Origin: DATATV01 sp035551355
GTDB lineage: Bacteria > Actinomycetota > Actinomycetes > Mycobacteriales > Pseudonocardiaceae
DNA length: 56,760 nucleotides
Assembly: GCA_035551355.1 (NCBI GenBank)
Contig: DASZNF010000127.1
Coordinates: 1 to 56,760 of the forward strand
Direction: 5' to 3'
Below, in pieces: positions 49,671 to 56,760 of the stretch; within the stretch, counting starts at the first letter, position 1; each line of letters starts with the position of its first letter. The notes under the pieces are model-generated. The model was given only the letters and a program-made list of their open reading frames with translations, was not told where the DNA came from and made no database searches. Made by a program: the position numbers and the translations under genes.

Positions 49671-51410
49671 ATGACGGCCGTCAGCGGTTCGGATGTCTCG
49701 ACCCGGCTCGGCTGGCGGTCCGGCGGCGAGGCCATCGTCCGGATCATCGTCTGGTCCACCCGTTTAGTGGGCCTGCTCACCGTGTTGTCCGTGGTGTTCC
49801 CGCCGGTGCGCAGGCGCATCGGCAAGCCGTTGCAGGGCTGGATGGACCTGGGCACGGGCGCCACCGTCACCGCCGCCGTACTGGCCGTGGCCGCCGGGAT
49901 CGGACTGCTGCTGCTGGCCAACGGCCTGAGCCGGCGCAAACGCCGGGCGTGGCAGATCGCGCTGGCCGCGGCCGGGCTGGTCGCGGTGCTGCACTTCGTG
50001 GCCCACCGTGGCCTGATCGCCGGGGTGCTGGCAATCGTGCTGTTCGTGGCGCTGGTGGTGTTCCGGGACAAGTTCGTGGCACTGCCCGACCCGGCGATGG
50101 GCAAGTGGCGCGCGATGCTGGTGTTCTGCCAGGTGCTGCTCACCGGGGTGCTGGTCAACTTCCTGGTGCTGGCGGTCAACACCCGCGAACTGATCGACCG
50201 GCCGTCGCTGGCCGACCGGCTGCGGCACGCGATGTGGGCGCTGGTCGGGGTGAGCGGGCCGGTGCGATTCCGGGCGGAGCTGCTGGACGACCTGACCGCG
50301 GCGATCGGGCTGTGCACCAGCCTCGGCGCGGTGCTGATCGGCGGCTACTTCCTGCTGCGCTCGGCCGAACCGAAACCGCAGCTGAGCACGCAGGACGAGT
50401 CCCGCATCCGCGAACTGCTGGACGCGCACGGGCGCGCGGACTCCCTGGGCTACTTCGCGCTGCGCCGGGACAAGTCCGCCGTGTTCTCCAACAGCGGAAA
50501 ATCCGCGGTCACCTACCGGGTGCTGGCCGGGGTCGGCCTGACCTCCGGCGATCCCCTCGGCGACGCCGAGGCCTGGCCCGGGGCGATGGAGGAGTACCTG
50601 CGCACGTGCGTCCGGCACGGCTGGGTGCCCGCGGTGCTGGGCTGCTCGGAGCGGGCGGCGACGGTGTGGGCCCGCTACGGGTTGACCGTGTTCGAACTGG
50701 GCGACGAGGCGGTCGTGGCGGCCGGAGAGTTCACCCTGGAGGGCCGCAGGATGCGCGGCGTGCGGCAGGCCGTGGCGAGGGTCAAACGGTCGGGCTACAC
50801 AGTCCGGGTGCGCCGGGCCAAGAACCTGACCGACGCCGAACACGCCGAACTGGCCGCGCGCGCGGACACCTGGCGGGGCACCGAGACCGAGCGCGGCTTC
50901 TCGATGGCGCTGTCGAGGGTGGCCGACCAGGCCGACCCGGAGTGCGTGCTGGTGACCGCCGAGCAGGATGGGGTGGTGCGCGGCATCCTGCAGTTCGTGC
51001 CGTGGGGCGAGGACGGCCTGTCCCTGGACCTGATGCGCCGCGACCGGGAGGCCCCGGACAACGGCCTCAACGAGTTCATGATCAGCGAACTGCTGTCCGC
51101 GTGCGGAGATTTGGGTGTGCGCCGGGTGTCGCTGAACTTCGCCATGTTCCGTGCCGCACTGGAGCGGGGCGAGCGCATCGGCGCCGGCCCGGTGGCCAGG
51201 CTGTGGGCCAAGGCGCTGCGACTGGGGTCGCGGTGGTGGCAGATCGAGACGCTCTACCGGTTCAACGCGAAGTTCCAACCCGAGTGGGTGCCGAGGTTCC
51301 TGGTCTTCCCGGTGGTGCGCGACCTGCCGCGGGTCGCCCTCGCGGCGATGGAAGCGGAGGGTTTCGGTGGCCGGCCGCCGCTGCTGCTGCGGATGCTTCG
51401 GCGCAGCTAG
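49671..51410 (+). CDS. MprF/LysX-type DUF2156 protein (phosphatidylglycerol aminoacyl-transfer domain)
   Basis: 579 residues from ATG 49671; a TTG at 49647 is possible. Five to seven membrane helices cover the first 250 residues. A soluble C-terminal DUF2156 GNAT-like domain follows: 'SLGYFALRRDKSAVFSNSGK', 'AGVGLTSGDPLGDAEAWP', 'RAARYG'-like 'WARYGLTVFELGDEA', 'ARVKRSGYTVRV', 'LDLMRRDREAPDNGLNEFMI' and 'SLNFAMFRAALE'. These are the substrate-site blocks of MprF and of the membrane half of mycobacterial LysX. No LysRS domain is fused. It would transfer an amino acid from aminoacyl-tRNA to phosphatidylglycerol and reduce surface charge; specificity is open. Confidence 0.88.
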   Translation: MTAVSGSDVSTRLGWRSGGEAIVRIIVWSTRLVGLLTVLSVVFPPVRRRIGKPLQGWMDLGTGATVTAAVLAVAAGIGLLLLANGLSRRKRRAWQIALAAAGLVAVLHFVAHRGLIAGVLAIVLFVALVVFRDKFVALPDPAMGKWRAMLVFCQVLLTGVLVNFLVLAVNTRELIDRPSLADRLRHAMWALVGVSGPVRFRAELLDDLTAAIGLCTSLGAVLIGGYFLLRSAEPKPQLSTQDESRIRELLDAHGRADSLGYFALRRDKSAVFSNSGKSAVTYRVLAGVGLTSGDPLGDAEAWPGAMEEYLRTCVRHGWVPAVLGCSERAATVWARYGLTVFELGDEAVVAAGEFTLEGRRMRGVRQAVARVKRSGYTVRVRRAKNLTDAEHAELAARADTWRGTETERGFSMALSRVADQADPECVLVTAEQDGVVRGILQFVPWGEDGLSLDLMRRDREAPDNGLNEFMISELLSACGDLGVRRVSLNFAMFRAALERGERIGAGPVARLWAKALRLGSRWWQIETLYRFNAKFQPEWVPRFLVFPVVRDLPRVALAAMEAEGFGGRPPLLLRMLRRS

Positions 51411-51486
51411 GAGACGGTTGGCGGGGGCGTTTTGCTCTTGGTGGGCGGGCCTGTGTAGGCTATCCGCCGAGTGGTTACGGTTCCCG

Positions 51487-51576
51487 GGAGGCTTCGCCTA
51501 GTCTGGTCTATGGCGCCGCACTGCTAATGCGGTTGGGGGCACAACCCCCTCCCGGGTTCAAATCCCGGAGCCTCCG
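51487..51576 (+). tRNA. tRNA-Ser(GCU)
   Basis: 90 bases. Acceptor arms GGAGGCT / AGCCTCC pair fully with discriminator G. The anticodon loop CTGCTAA gives anticodon GCT. A long variable arm (GGGGGCACAACCCCC) and a T-arm CCGGGTTCAAATCCCGG complete a type II serine tRNA. It is 76 bases after the DUF2156 gene. Confidence 0.96.
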
Positions 51577-51611
51577 CAACGCCCGACTCCGGTCGGACGA
51601 CAACTGAACAT

Positions 51612-51684
51612 GCGCCCGTAGCTCAACGGATAGAGCATCTGACTACGGATCAGAAGGTTGGGGGTTCGAATCCCTCCGGGCGCG
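51612..51684 (+). tRNA. tRNA-Arg(ACG)
   Basis: 73 bases. Acceptor arms GCGCCCG / CGGGCGC pair fully, discriminator G. D-arm AGCTCAACGGATAGAGC, anticodon loop CTACGGA with anticodon ACG, T-arm GGGGTTCGAATCCCTCC-type. Its 3' part contains the 18-bp sequence repeated at 55387, so the gene is the insertion site of the mobile element downstream; the tRNA itself stays intact. Confidence 0.96.
51658..51675 (+). repeat. attL-like core in tRNA-Arg
   Basis: TTGGGGGTTCGAATCCCT, the T-arm of tRNA-Arg(ACG), identical to 55387-55404. Similarity extends on both sides (CAGAAG before, CGG..GCGC after) with small differences. Confidence 0.7.
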
Positions 51685-51750
51685 CATAGCGGCTGGTCAG
51701 GAAGGTGTGGAGCGGAGATCGCAAGATCACCCCCACACCTTTCCCACACT

Positions 51751-52893
51751 TTATGAACCAGCCTCATCGATCACTTCCAGCAATGCCGCCACCTTCGGAC
51801 TGGCAGCCGCACGGCCGAAATAGGTGTCCTGTGTGACACTCACCCGCTTGTGTCCAAGTTGGTCGGCCACCTCCCGCACCGTGAGCCCACCATCGTTGAG
51901 AAGTGTCGCCGCCGTCTTCCGGAACGTGTGACTGGTGACCCATCCGAACCCGAGCAGATCCAGCGCCTCCCGGATATCGGCATTCGTGTTCGACCGATCC
52001 CGCAGCTTGCCCAACTGAGACGCGAACACCACGTCCCACGAGTTCTCCACATAGTCCCGGGCCTGGAGCAGCGCGACCAGCCAGGCAGGCAGGTGCAGCG
52101 TGCGCCAGCCCGATTCGGTCTTCGGCGCGGGCTGGATGATCAATCCCACACCCGGCTCCCGCACCACCGTTCCGCGGACTTCCACGGTCTTCGCCGTGAT
52201 ATCCAGCGCTTCCCGAGTGACCGCAAGGGTTTCCCCGATCCGCAGACCGGTCCCGAGCATGAAGTCCACCAGGTCCGGCACATCCCGGCCCAGCGCCTTC
52301 TTATCCGCCCGGAGACCAGCCCGCAGCGTGCGCACCTCATCAAGTGTCAACGACCGGGCCGCCTTCTTCGGAGTCGCTGTCGAGGCGATCTCCCGAACCG
52401 GATTGTGGTCTACCGCGTCATTCCGAGCCGCCAGCTTGATGACCTGACTGAGCACTGTCTTGGCATGCCGGGCCGCACCGGGACCGGCCTTTTCCCTCAC
52501 CGAGCGCACGAACCGATCAGCGAACCCCACGGTCACTTCCCGGACCCGCAACTCACCCAGGCCGGGCACCACGTGCAGGTTGAGCGCATCGTCGTAGGCC
52601 GAAAGGGTCGAAATCGCCTTCCCTTGCGTAGCAAGATCGACCCGCCACGCCTCACACACAAAGTGGAGCTTGCTGTCGGCGGTGATCTCACCCGATGCCG
52701 TGACCTTCGCCCGATCTTTCAGGTCCTCCACCAACCGACGCTCAGCCTTCGCCCCGGTAGCGCCGAAGCGTTCAACCCGCCGCGTCTTCCCGTCGAAGTC
52801 CCGATAGTTGGTCGTAGCACGCCAACTCTTCGGCCCTTCCTGGTATCGCCGGATCTTGCCCCAAGTGCCGAGGGGCAACGGTGGCCGACCCAT
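51751..52893 (-). CDS. Tyrosine-type site-specific integrase
   Basis: 380 residues from ATG 52893 (MGRPPLPLGTWGKIRRY). An AP2/arm-binding-like N-terminus is followed by a core-binding domain with 'LSAYDDALNLHVVPGLGELR'. The catalytic domain has Arg in 'GTGLRIGETLAV', Lys near 'PAPKTESGWRTLHLP', HxxR in 'TSHTFRKTAATLLNDGG', His in 'DQLGHKRVSVTQDTYF', and the Tyr nucleophile in 'TQDTYFGRA'. All residues of the RKHRHY set can be placed. It lies with its C-terminus 67 bases from tRNA-Arg, as expected for the recombinase that recognises that tRNA. No frameshift is seen, so it may be active. Confidence 0.92.
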   Translation of the reverse strand: MGRPPLPLGTWGKIRRYQEGPKSWRATTNYRDFDGKTRRVERFGATGAKAERRLVEDLKDRAKVTASGEITADSKLHFVCEAWRVDLATQGKAISTLSAYDDALNLHVVPGLGELRVREVTVGFADRFVRSVREKAGPGAARHAKTVLSQVIKLAARNDAVDHNPVREIASTATPKKAARSLTLDEVRTLRAGLRADKKALGRDVPDLVDFMLGTGLRIGETLAVTREALDITAKTVEVRGTVVREPGVGLIIQPAPKTESGWRTLHLPAWLVALLQARDYVENSWDVVFASQLGKLRDRSNTNADIREALDLLGFGWVTSHTFRKTAATLLNDGGLTVREVADQLGHKRVSVTQDTYFGRAAASPKVAALLEVIDEAGS

Positions 52894-53027
52894 GCCGCGC
52901 TCTTGTCGTCGAGCGATTCGAACCAGGCCACCACGTCCGCAGGCCGGTACCGGATGTACCGACCCATCCGCTTCGCCACGGGCCCATTGCCCTGGTAGCG
53001 GCACTGGTAAAGCGTCTTCACCGGCAC
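52719..53027 (-). pseudogene. Excisionase-like (MerR/HTH_17) protein, N-terminally truncated
   Basis: The minus-strand frame reads 'LGVPVKTLYQCRYQGNGPVA' followed by 'KRMGRYIRYRPADVVAWFES'. This is the winged-helix pattern of actinomycete Xis/HTH_17 proteins, which normally begin with a few residues of 'LTxxEVAxY' before LGVP. Here the sequence before LGVP is an unrelated GC-rich palindromic run (about 53040-53070), so the recognition helix start is lost. The frame runs on past the normal end, overlapping the integrase start by 175 bases with poor composition, so the stop is probably displaced too. Confidence 0.6.
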
Positions 53028-53320
53028 GCCCAGGCACTTCAAGGCGCGCCGCCGCCGGCGGCGCGCGGTCCGGCTGCGGTTCGCATGTCCTCGGCCTGCC
53101 CAGCACACCGGCCTGCCGCTCCGCTCTCGGCCGGGCACTGGGCGCGCGGCTGCGCCGCGCAGTCCAGACAGCGCCACCGGCACCGACGCGCAGGAACACA
53201 GACCAACTTGGCGACAAGCACCAGGCCGTGACGATCGCCGAGGTGGCCGGCCTGGTCGAGCTGGTGACGGCGATCGACGCCCGGCAACGCTCCGCGCCAC
53301 CGGCCAATGTGTAGTGCACC
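53028..53320. other. Rearranged stretch between the excisionase relic and a membrane gene
   Basis: Starts with the inverted repeat GGCGCGCCGCCGCCGGCGGCGCGC (around 53045-53068 read with slight asymmetry). Its plus strand ends in a coding-like tail 'QAVTIAEVAGLVELVTAIDA' that stops at 53314. A related tail recurs at 53900-53970 ('QVAIAEVIRLIKLARATDA'), so both look like leftovers of one small gene family. Confidence 0.4.
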
Positions 53321-53860
53321 TCAGCCGACAGCAGTTGGGCTGGTTTCGCCGTCGTCATGCCCGACTCGCAGCGGCCGCCCTGTCGGGAGCCGGATAGAGT
53401 GATCTTTTCGGGCATCCATCCACGCCGCGAGATATCGGAGATATGGCCAAACCCGCATCTGGTTCTGGGTATCTCTCATCGTCAGCAGGCCCGTGTCCTG
53501 AGCGACCCGACACGCCCGCATGGCCGTCGTGCCCCACATGGCCACCACGTCGCGCCGAGGCACCAAGCGCCGGTAGAAGAGGTAACCCAGCATGTCCAGC
53601 GAGGCCAGCGCGTGGTTCACGATCACGAACTCATCGGGTGCCAGGTCTTCGGGTCGCTGGCCTTTCTCTCCCATCTCGAAGAGGGCTCGTCGTCCGCGCT
53701 GCCTTTCAGGTGCCAAGAGCTGATCATGCACCTTCAGTAGCAGGTCGCGGCGGTTGCTGCGGCGATTTTGTACGAAGACAAACATACTGAAGATCAGGGC
53801 TGTCAAAGAGATCGCCAGGGTCACGTGGACAGCATCGCTACTGCTCGGACAACCGGCCAT
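53321..53860 (-). CDS. Membrane-anchored hypothetical protein
   Basis: 179 residues from ATG 53860. One N-terminal membrane helix ('VTLAISLTALIFSMFVFVQN', residues about 13-32) is followed by a helical cytoplasmic part. It resembles DUF4760-type helical proteins in layout: 'RDLLLKVHDQLLAPERQRGR', 'PDEFVIVNHALASLDMLGYL' and 'VWPYLRYLAAWMDARK'. I cannot name a family with confidence. Codon use is less GC-extreme than the core genome, in line with a mobile cargo gene. The first codons overlap a plus-strand relic. Confidence 0.7.
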   Translation of the reverse strand: MAGCPSSSDAVHVTLAISLTALIFSMFVFVQNRRSNRRDLLLKVHDQLLAPERQRGRRALFEMGEKGQRPEDLAPDEFVIVNHALASLDMLGYLFYRRLVPRRDVVAMWGTTAMRACRVAQDTGLLTMRDTQNQMRVWPYLRYLAAWMDARKDHSIRLPTGRPLRVGHDDGETSPTAVG

Positions 53861-53980
53861 GCAGCTGGCAGGACTTCGCCCAACTGGCCCAAAGCTGGGA
53901 ACACCAGGTAGCTATCGCCGAGGTAATCCGCCTGATCAAGTTGGCGAGGGCGACCGACGCACAGCTGACCCCCGGGCGAG
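53839..53980 (+). pseudogene. Relic of a small Cys-containing protein
   Basis: The frame reads 'YCSDNRPCSWQDFAQLAQSW' and then 'EHQVAIAEVIRLIKLARATD'. It has protein-like composition and amphipathic helices but no start codon or ribosome site. Its tail is similar to the stretch ending at 53314. Probably a truncated duplicate; unknown family. Confidence 0.3.
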
Positions 53981-53993
53981 GGGGATCCCGGGG

Positions 53994-54161
53994 TCATGGC
54001 GGACGCCGTCGTCCACGCAGCAGCTCTAGGATCTGGAGCGCGTGCTTGCGGCCGGCTTCATCCGCCCGCAACGACCAGATAATCACTATGAGTTGTGTCA
54101 GTTGTCGAAGCGCCACAGCTGTACCGACCACTCCACCTACTTGAGCAACTTCGCTCAGCAC
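53994..54161 (-). CDS. Small helical protein (55 residues), unknown
   Basis: Starts at GTG 54161, seven bases after a perfect GGAGG. The 55 residues begin 'MLSEVAQVGGVVGTAVALRQ' and continue 'LTQLIVIIWSLRADEAGRKH', forming one hydrophobic and one basic helix and ending LLRGRRRPP. It may be membrane-associated. No family is recognised. The strong ribosome site and clean stop support it as a real short gene. Confidence 0.55.
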   Translation of the reverse strand: MLSEVAQVGGVVGTAVALRQLTQLIVIIWSLRADEAGRKHALQILELLRGRRRPP

Positions 54162-54550
54162 CCATCCACCTCCATCCGACCCGGGCCCACCCCCAGTAGG
54201 GGCTAGGACGGATGTCCAGGGTGAATCTGGTGCTGCTCGCGGTGTAGCTGTCGAGACGGTTTCAGTCTGCCTAGACGTGCACCAACTTGACAAGCAGGCT
54301 CCCCCGATCAGTCGAGAATGACGACGGCCGGCAGCACCGTGTCAAGGCGGGAAGGCGTGCTTGACACGGCACAGCGGCCGCGTTCCGGGCTTCGTGTCGG
54401 GATGACGGAGGGGTCTGGGCAGGCCAGGATCGCGTGCCATTACGGCAGGTCAACAGCGGTCAACCACGGTCAACCAAGGCCGACATGCGCCGCAGGTCAG
54501 GACCTCCGCCACGAGATCACCACATGGTTCCCAAGCTGAGAACGCCCTGG
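54162..54550. other. Gene-free stretch within the element
   Basis: About 390 bases of average composition. Several short frames are open but none has a ribosome site or recognisable content. The word CGGTCAACCA/CGGTCAACCACGG recurs at 54455-54475. I see nothing further. Confidence 0.45.
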
Positions 54551-54970
54551 TCAGGGGAGGAGGGCAAGTGCCTTCACGTGACGAGGGCGAACGATGGTGA
54601 AATGTCGATGGTCGAGCGTGGCGACCTCGGTCACGTCCAGTCGCTCGGACACCGTGATCACGGCCGCGTCAGTGGTGCCTAGCGGCAGATCGCCGTACTG
54701 CTCGACCAGGTCAGCCACGCGGCTGTAGTCAGCAGTGGTCAGGTCCTCTACCCGGAAGACCTCATCGGCCAGGGAGCGGAGGAAGAAGGCTTCGGCTTGT
54801 GCGCCAGCCCTCGTTCCGAGCAGATAGCCGACCTCGGCGATGACCGGCGCGGGGATGATCAGCTCCCGGTTGGCCAGGTGGAGACCGGTGAAGAGGTCCA
54901 CGCACCGCCGGTAGTCCGGGTCCTTGTACAGGGCAGCCGCCACCAGTGGCCCGGTGTCGCAGATGATCAC
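54551..54970 (-). CDS. PIN-domain toxin (VapC type)
   Basis: 139 residues. PIN-domain acidic residues are in place: Asp5 in 'MIICDTGPLVAAAL', Glu in 'PAPVIAEVGYLLG', and Asp in 'LGTTDAAVITVSERLD' plus 'VATLDHRHF'. VapC toxins are Mg-dependent ribonucleases that cut tRNA or rRNA. The start overlaps the stop of the upstream small gene (4 bases), the classic antitoxin-toxin arrangement. As cargo of the tRNA-Arg element it may stabilise the element. Confidence 0.9.
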   Translation of the reverse strand: MIICDTGPLVAAALYKDPDYRRCVDLFTGLHLANRELIIPAPVIAEVGYLLGTRAGAQAEAFFLRSLADEVFRVEDLTTADYSRVADLVEQYGDLPLGTTDAAVITVSERLDVTEVATLDHRHFTIVRPRHVKALALLP

Positions 54971-55179
54971 TTGTACTGGCCGAAACCCTCGGCGAGCAGC
55001 TCGTCAGCGCGGGCACCCACGGCTGTGCCGTCGCCGGGGGCGATGCCGAACCAGGTCGGAGGCCAGGGGCGTTCGCTCACCGGGTGTAGATGACGTCGCA
55101 ACTCGGCGAGCGCCATAGGCACCTGGTCGTCCGGGAGTTCGTGGACCAGGCGCTCAAGCTCGTCACGTTCGGCGCTCAT
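54967..55179 (-). CDS. Antitoxin partner of the PIN toxin
   Basis: 70 residues from ATG 55179. The N-terminal helix 'RDELERLVHELPDDQVPMAL' with 'AELRRHLHP' is typical of short actinobacterial antitoxins. The C-terminal half ('WPPTWFGIAPGDGTAVGARA' and 'DELLAEGFGQYK') would wrap the toxin. No classical AbrB or RHH DNA-binding pattern is obvious, so it may belong to a toxin-only-binding type. It overlaps the toxin start, which sets a higher antitoxin level. Confidence 0.82.
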   Translation of the reverse strand: MSAERDELERLVHELPDDQVPMALAELRRHLHPVSERPWPPTWFGIAPGDGTAVGARADELLAEGFGQYK

Positions 55180-55386
55180 GACATCAGTCTACGATCGAAG
55201 CAGGACAAGGCCAGTCCACGGCACACCGATCCGTGGTTCCAGGACAAGATCATCACCACACTTTACCCACACAAATGGCCGCGAAACGACCCGAACTGAC
55301 CAGTACCACCGAGAGGTCTTTTCCCTCTGCCGCAAGGGAATGCGACACCATAAGAAACGTCCGGTAAGGACGACGCCCACCAGAAG

Positions 55387-55404
55387 TTGGGGGTTCGAAT
55401 CCCT
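55387..55404 (+). repeat. Second att-like core (attR of the element)
   Basis: Exact copy of the 18-bp TTGGGGGTTCGAATCCCT in tRNA-Arg. The following bases TCGGCGCGCCA resemble a tRNA 3' end with an encoded CCA. The preceding sequence does not form a full tRNA. A broken integrase begins just downstream, its C-terminus toward this site. Confidence 0.7.
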
Positions 55405-55429
55405 TCGGCGCGCCAGTTATCACCCCCTT

Positions 55430-56455
55430 GAACTGCAGTTTTAGGTCATTATCCGAACCCGGAACCGATTGCGGCTCCGGGTTCGGTGCCATTTCGGTGC
55501 CATTGGTTCCGGATTCGGTTCCCGAAACCGTCTGGACCCGCTTCCGGGGGATAGCCGCGCTGATCTTGGTCACAGCTTCGGCTTGGACTTCCTCCACGAC
55601 CGAGGTGTACAGGTCGGCGGTGGTGGACAGCCGGGTGTGACCGAGCAACTCCTGGATCGCCTTCAAGTCGACCCCGGCGGCCAGCCCGATCGTCGCGGCG
55701 CAATGCCGCAGGCCGTGCAACGTGATCGGTGGCTGCCCGGACTGGGCCACCAGTTCCGTGAGCCGCTCGGAGACAGCGTCCGGATGCGGCGGCGCACCAC
55801 CCGGCTGGACGAACAGCCTGCCGGACTTGATCCACGCCGACGCCCACCGCGCTTTCTCGCCGCCCTCCGTTTCCTACTGAGCGTTGACCAGTTCGCGCAT
55901 CGGCAGCGACAGCGCGATCGTCCGACGGGACCATTCGGTCTTGAGGTCCTCCTCCTCGACCTCCCACTCGACCAAGGTCAGCTGGACCTCCAGCCGCAGC
56001 CGGGTGACCTCGGCGTCGATGTCGTCCAGCCGGAGGCCACACGTCTCGCCACGGCGCATCCCAGTGTTGCCGATCAGCTCGTACAGCGGTGCCAACCGAG
56101 GTTCCTCGACATAGGCGAAGTCCAGGAACGCGCGCCGAACTGTTCGGGCGTCCAGACCATCACCTTGCCGGGGACCACTTTGGTCTCGGTCCAGCGCTCC
56201 ACCCGCTCAGCCGTCCAGAGCAGGGGCCGTGGGGGAGCCCCGAACTCCAGCTCCAGCGCCGCGAATGGATTGACGGTGATGCCGATCTCAGCGGCGAACT
56301 CGGAGTTCCAGGCCGCCCGGCCCGTCGCCCGCAGTCGCTGCATGCTCGCCGCGCCCATCGGCACCCGAGACTCGTAACCTTCTGGCTTGCGCCTGCCAGG
56401 TTTGCGTCGCTCCTGTGTGGCCCGTTTGGCGCGGATCTCCTCGTTCGAACCGGCC
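55430..56455 (-). pseudogene. Second tyrosine integrase, broken by frameshift and stop
   Basis: Read from 56455 down. The N-terminal part has 'FAALELEFGAPPRPLLWTAE' and 'VPGKVMVWTPEQFG'. A frameshift follows near 56130, and the catalytic domain continues as 'FLDFAYVEEPRLAPLYELIG', 'NTGMRRGETCGLRLDDIDAE' (first Arg) and 'WSRRTIALSLPMRELVNAQ'. An in-frame TAG comes next at about 55875. The rest resumes as 'WIKSGRLFVQPGGAPPHPD', 'TLHGLRHCAATIGLAAG' (HxxR), 'ELLGHTRLSTTADLYTSV' (His, Tyr). The original end is unclear because the frame runs on through the att repeat to 55253. The N-terminus is cut off near 56455, where a methyltransferase fragment joins. Confidence 0.85.
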
Positions 56456-56456
56456 C

Positions 56457-56760
56457 GTCAGCTGCGCGTCCGTGCCCACCGTCGTGGCCATGATGCTCGG
56501 TCAACTCGATCCCCAACCGGGCGAGAACGTCCTGGAGATCGGGGCCGGCACCGGCTACAACGCCGCCCTGCTGGCCGAACTGGTCGGCGACACCGGCCAG
56601 GTGACCACGATCGACATCGACCTGAACGTCACCGCCCACGCTCGCGCGACCTTGGCCGACACCGGCTACGACCAGGTTCGCGTCATCACCGCCGACGGCG
56701 CACTCGGCGACCCGGACCACGCCCCTTACGACAAGATCATCGTGACGGTCGGGCCGTGGG
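56457..56760 (+). CDS. Protein-L-isoaspartate O-methyltransferase-like protein, 5'-truncated and running off the window
   Basis: The frame reads 'SCASVPTVVAMMLGQLDPQP', 'GENVLEIGAGTGYNAALLAE' (SAM-binding motif I), 'GQVTTIDIDLNV' (motif II acid) and 'APYDKIIVTVGPW' up to the window edge. The 'SxPxxVAMML' start of the catalytic core resembles PCMT domains, including those associated with modified peptides (FxLD-type systems) in actinomycetes. In intact proteins 60-80 residues precede this point; here the broken integrase joins directly, so the 5' part is missing. GTG 56472 is the first possible start. Confidence 0.7.

Larger units (their letters stand above)
51658..55404. mobile_element. Integrated element at tRNA-Arg, bounded by 18-bp att-like repeats
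   Basis: The left boundary is inside tRNA-Arg (51658-51675) and the right boundary is the repeat copy at 55387-55404. A tyrosine integrase lies directly beside the left att, with its C-terminus facing the tRNA, as in pSAM2-type actinomycete elements. A truncated excisionase-like frame, small hypothetical genes and a VapBC-type pair fill about 3.7 kb. Replication and transfer genes are missing, so it is a reduced remnant or a minimal island. GC content is visibly lower between 53300 and 55400 than in the core genome. Confidence 0.65.

Noticed and set aside
55340..55415. A second complete tRNA gene at the right att site
   Set aside because: Only the T-arm and 3' end are tRNA-like; no acceptor 5' strand, D-arm or anticodon arm can be folded upstream.

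Overview
This is a high-GC actinobacterial chromosome segment. Nearly all genes use GTG/ATG/TTG starts, stop-start overlaps and strong third-position G/C. The core gene order matches the mycobacterial serS - glf - ubiA - aftA - dprE1/E2 - Rv3789 - glfT1/Wzt/Wzm - bpa - hisC2 neighbourhood. No mycolate genes (fbp, pks13) are seen where M. tuberculosis has some of them. I infer a Pseudonocardiales-type organism with an arabinogalactan wall; genus is not determinable from this window.

Layout. 1-5.2 kb: tail of a DUF5753-like regulator, a septum-formation-domain membrane protein, a membrane protein plus a glutathionylspermidine-synthase-like ligase, a VOC remnant and serS. 5.2-9.7 kb: an accessory insert with an LPYTG/SdrD_B surface protein and a nonulosonic (sialic) acid set, neuA convergent with neuB-neuC. 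9.7-17.3 kb: HAD phosphatase, LLM flavoprotein, then the overlapping operon glf - PAP2 - ubiA followed by GT4 and GT2 glycosyltransferases. 17.3-25 kb: an ATPase with DUF234-like tail, then the operon dprE1 - dprE2 - aftA - aftA with two tandem AftA-like proteins. 25.2-31.3 kb: GtrA-like protein, a GT29 (sialyltransferase)-like protein with a coiled-coil partner, a TetR regulator, then wzm - wzt - glfT1. 31.4-34.4 kb: bacterial proteasome activator, a cysteine-desulfurase-like protein lacking the PLP lysine, a quinone oxidoreductase.

34.4-36.6 kb is decayed DNA around tRNA-Ser(UGA), with fragments of ribA and of a TcuA-like flavoprotein. 36.7-45 kb is accessory: YCII protein, ABC exporter with a 32-codon Pro/Lys-rich microprotein gene upstream, PAP2 phosphatase, secreted pectinesterase, and an Abi-alpha (DUF4393)-like protein. 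45.1-51.4 kb: a DnaA-box-like pair, aromatic/histidinol-phosphate aminotransferase, a degenerate dienelactone hydrolase, acetoacetyl-CoA synthetase and an MprF-like DUF2156 protein. 51.5-56.76 kb: tRNA-Ser(GCU) and tRNA-Arg(ACG), with an integrated element at the tRNA-Arg 3' end (integrase, broken excisionase, small membrane genes, VapBC-type pair). A second att-like repeat and a broken second integrase follow directly, then a 5'-truncated isoaspartyl-methyltransferase-like gene.

How it fits together: DprE1/E2 and UbiA/PAP2 make the decaprenyl-phospho-arabinose donor, Glf and GlfT1 make and use UDP-galactofuranose, Wzm/Wzt export the galactan, and AftA-like enzymes prime arabinan. The most unusual signal is a CMP-nonulosonate pathway inserted in this wall locus, with a sialyltransferase-fold (GT29-like) gene 16 kb away among the arabinan genes. 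This suggests, but does not prove, a sialylated wall polymer or surface protein. The second is the unannotated proline-rich microprotein next to an exporter.
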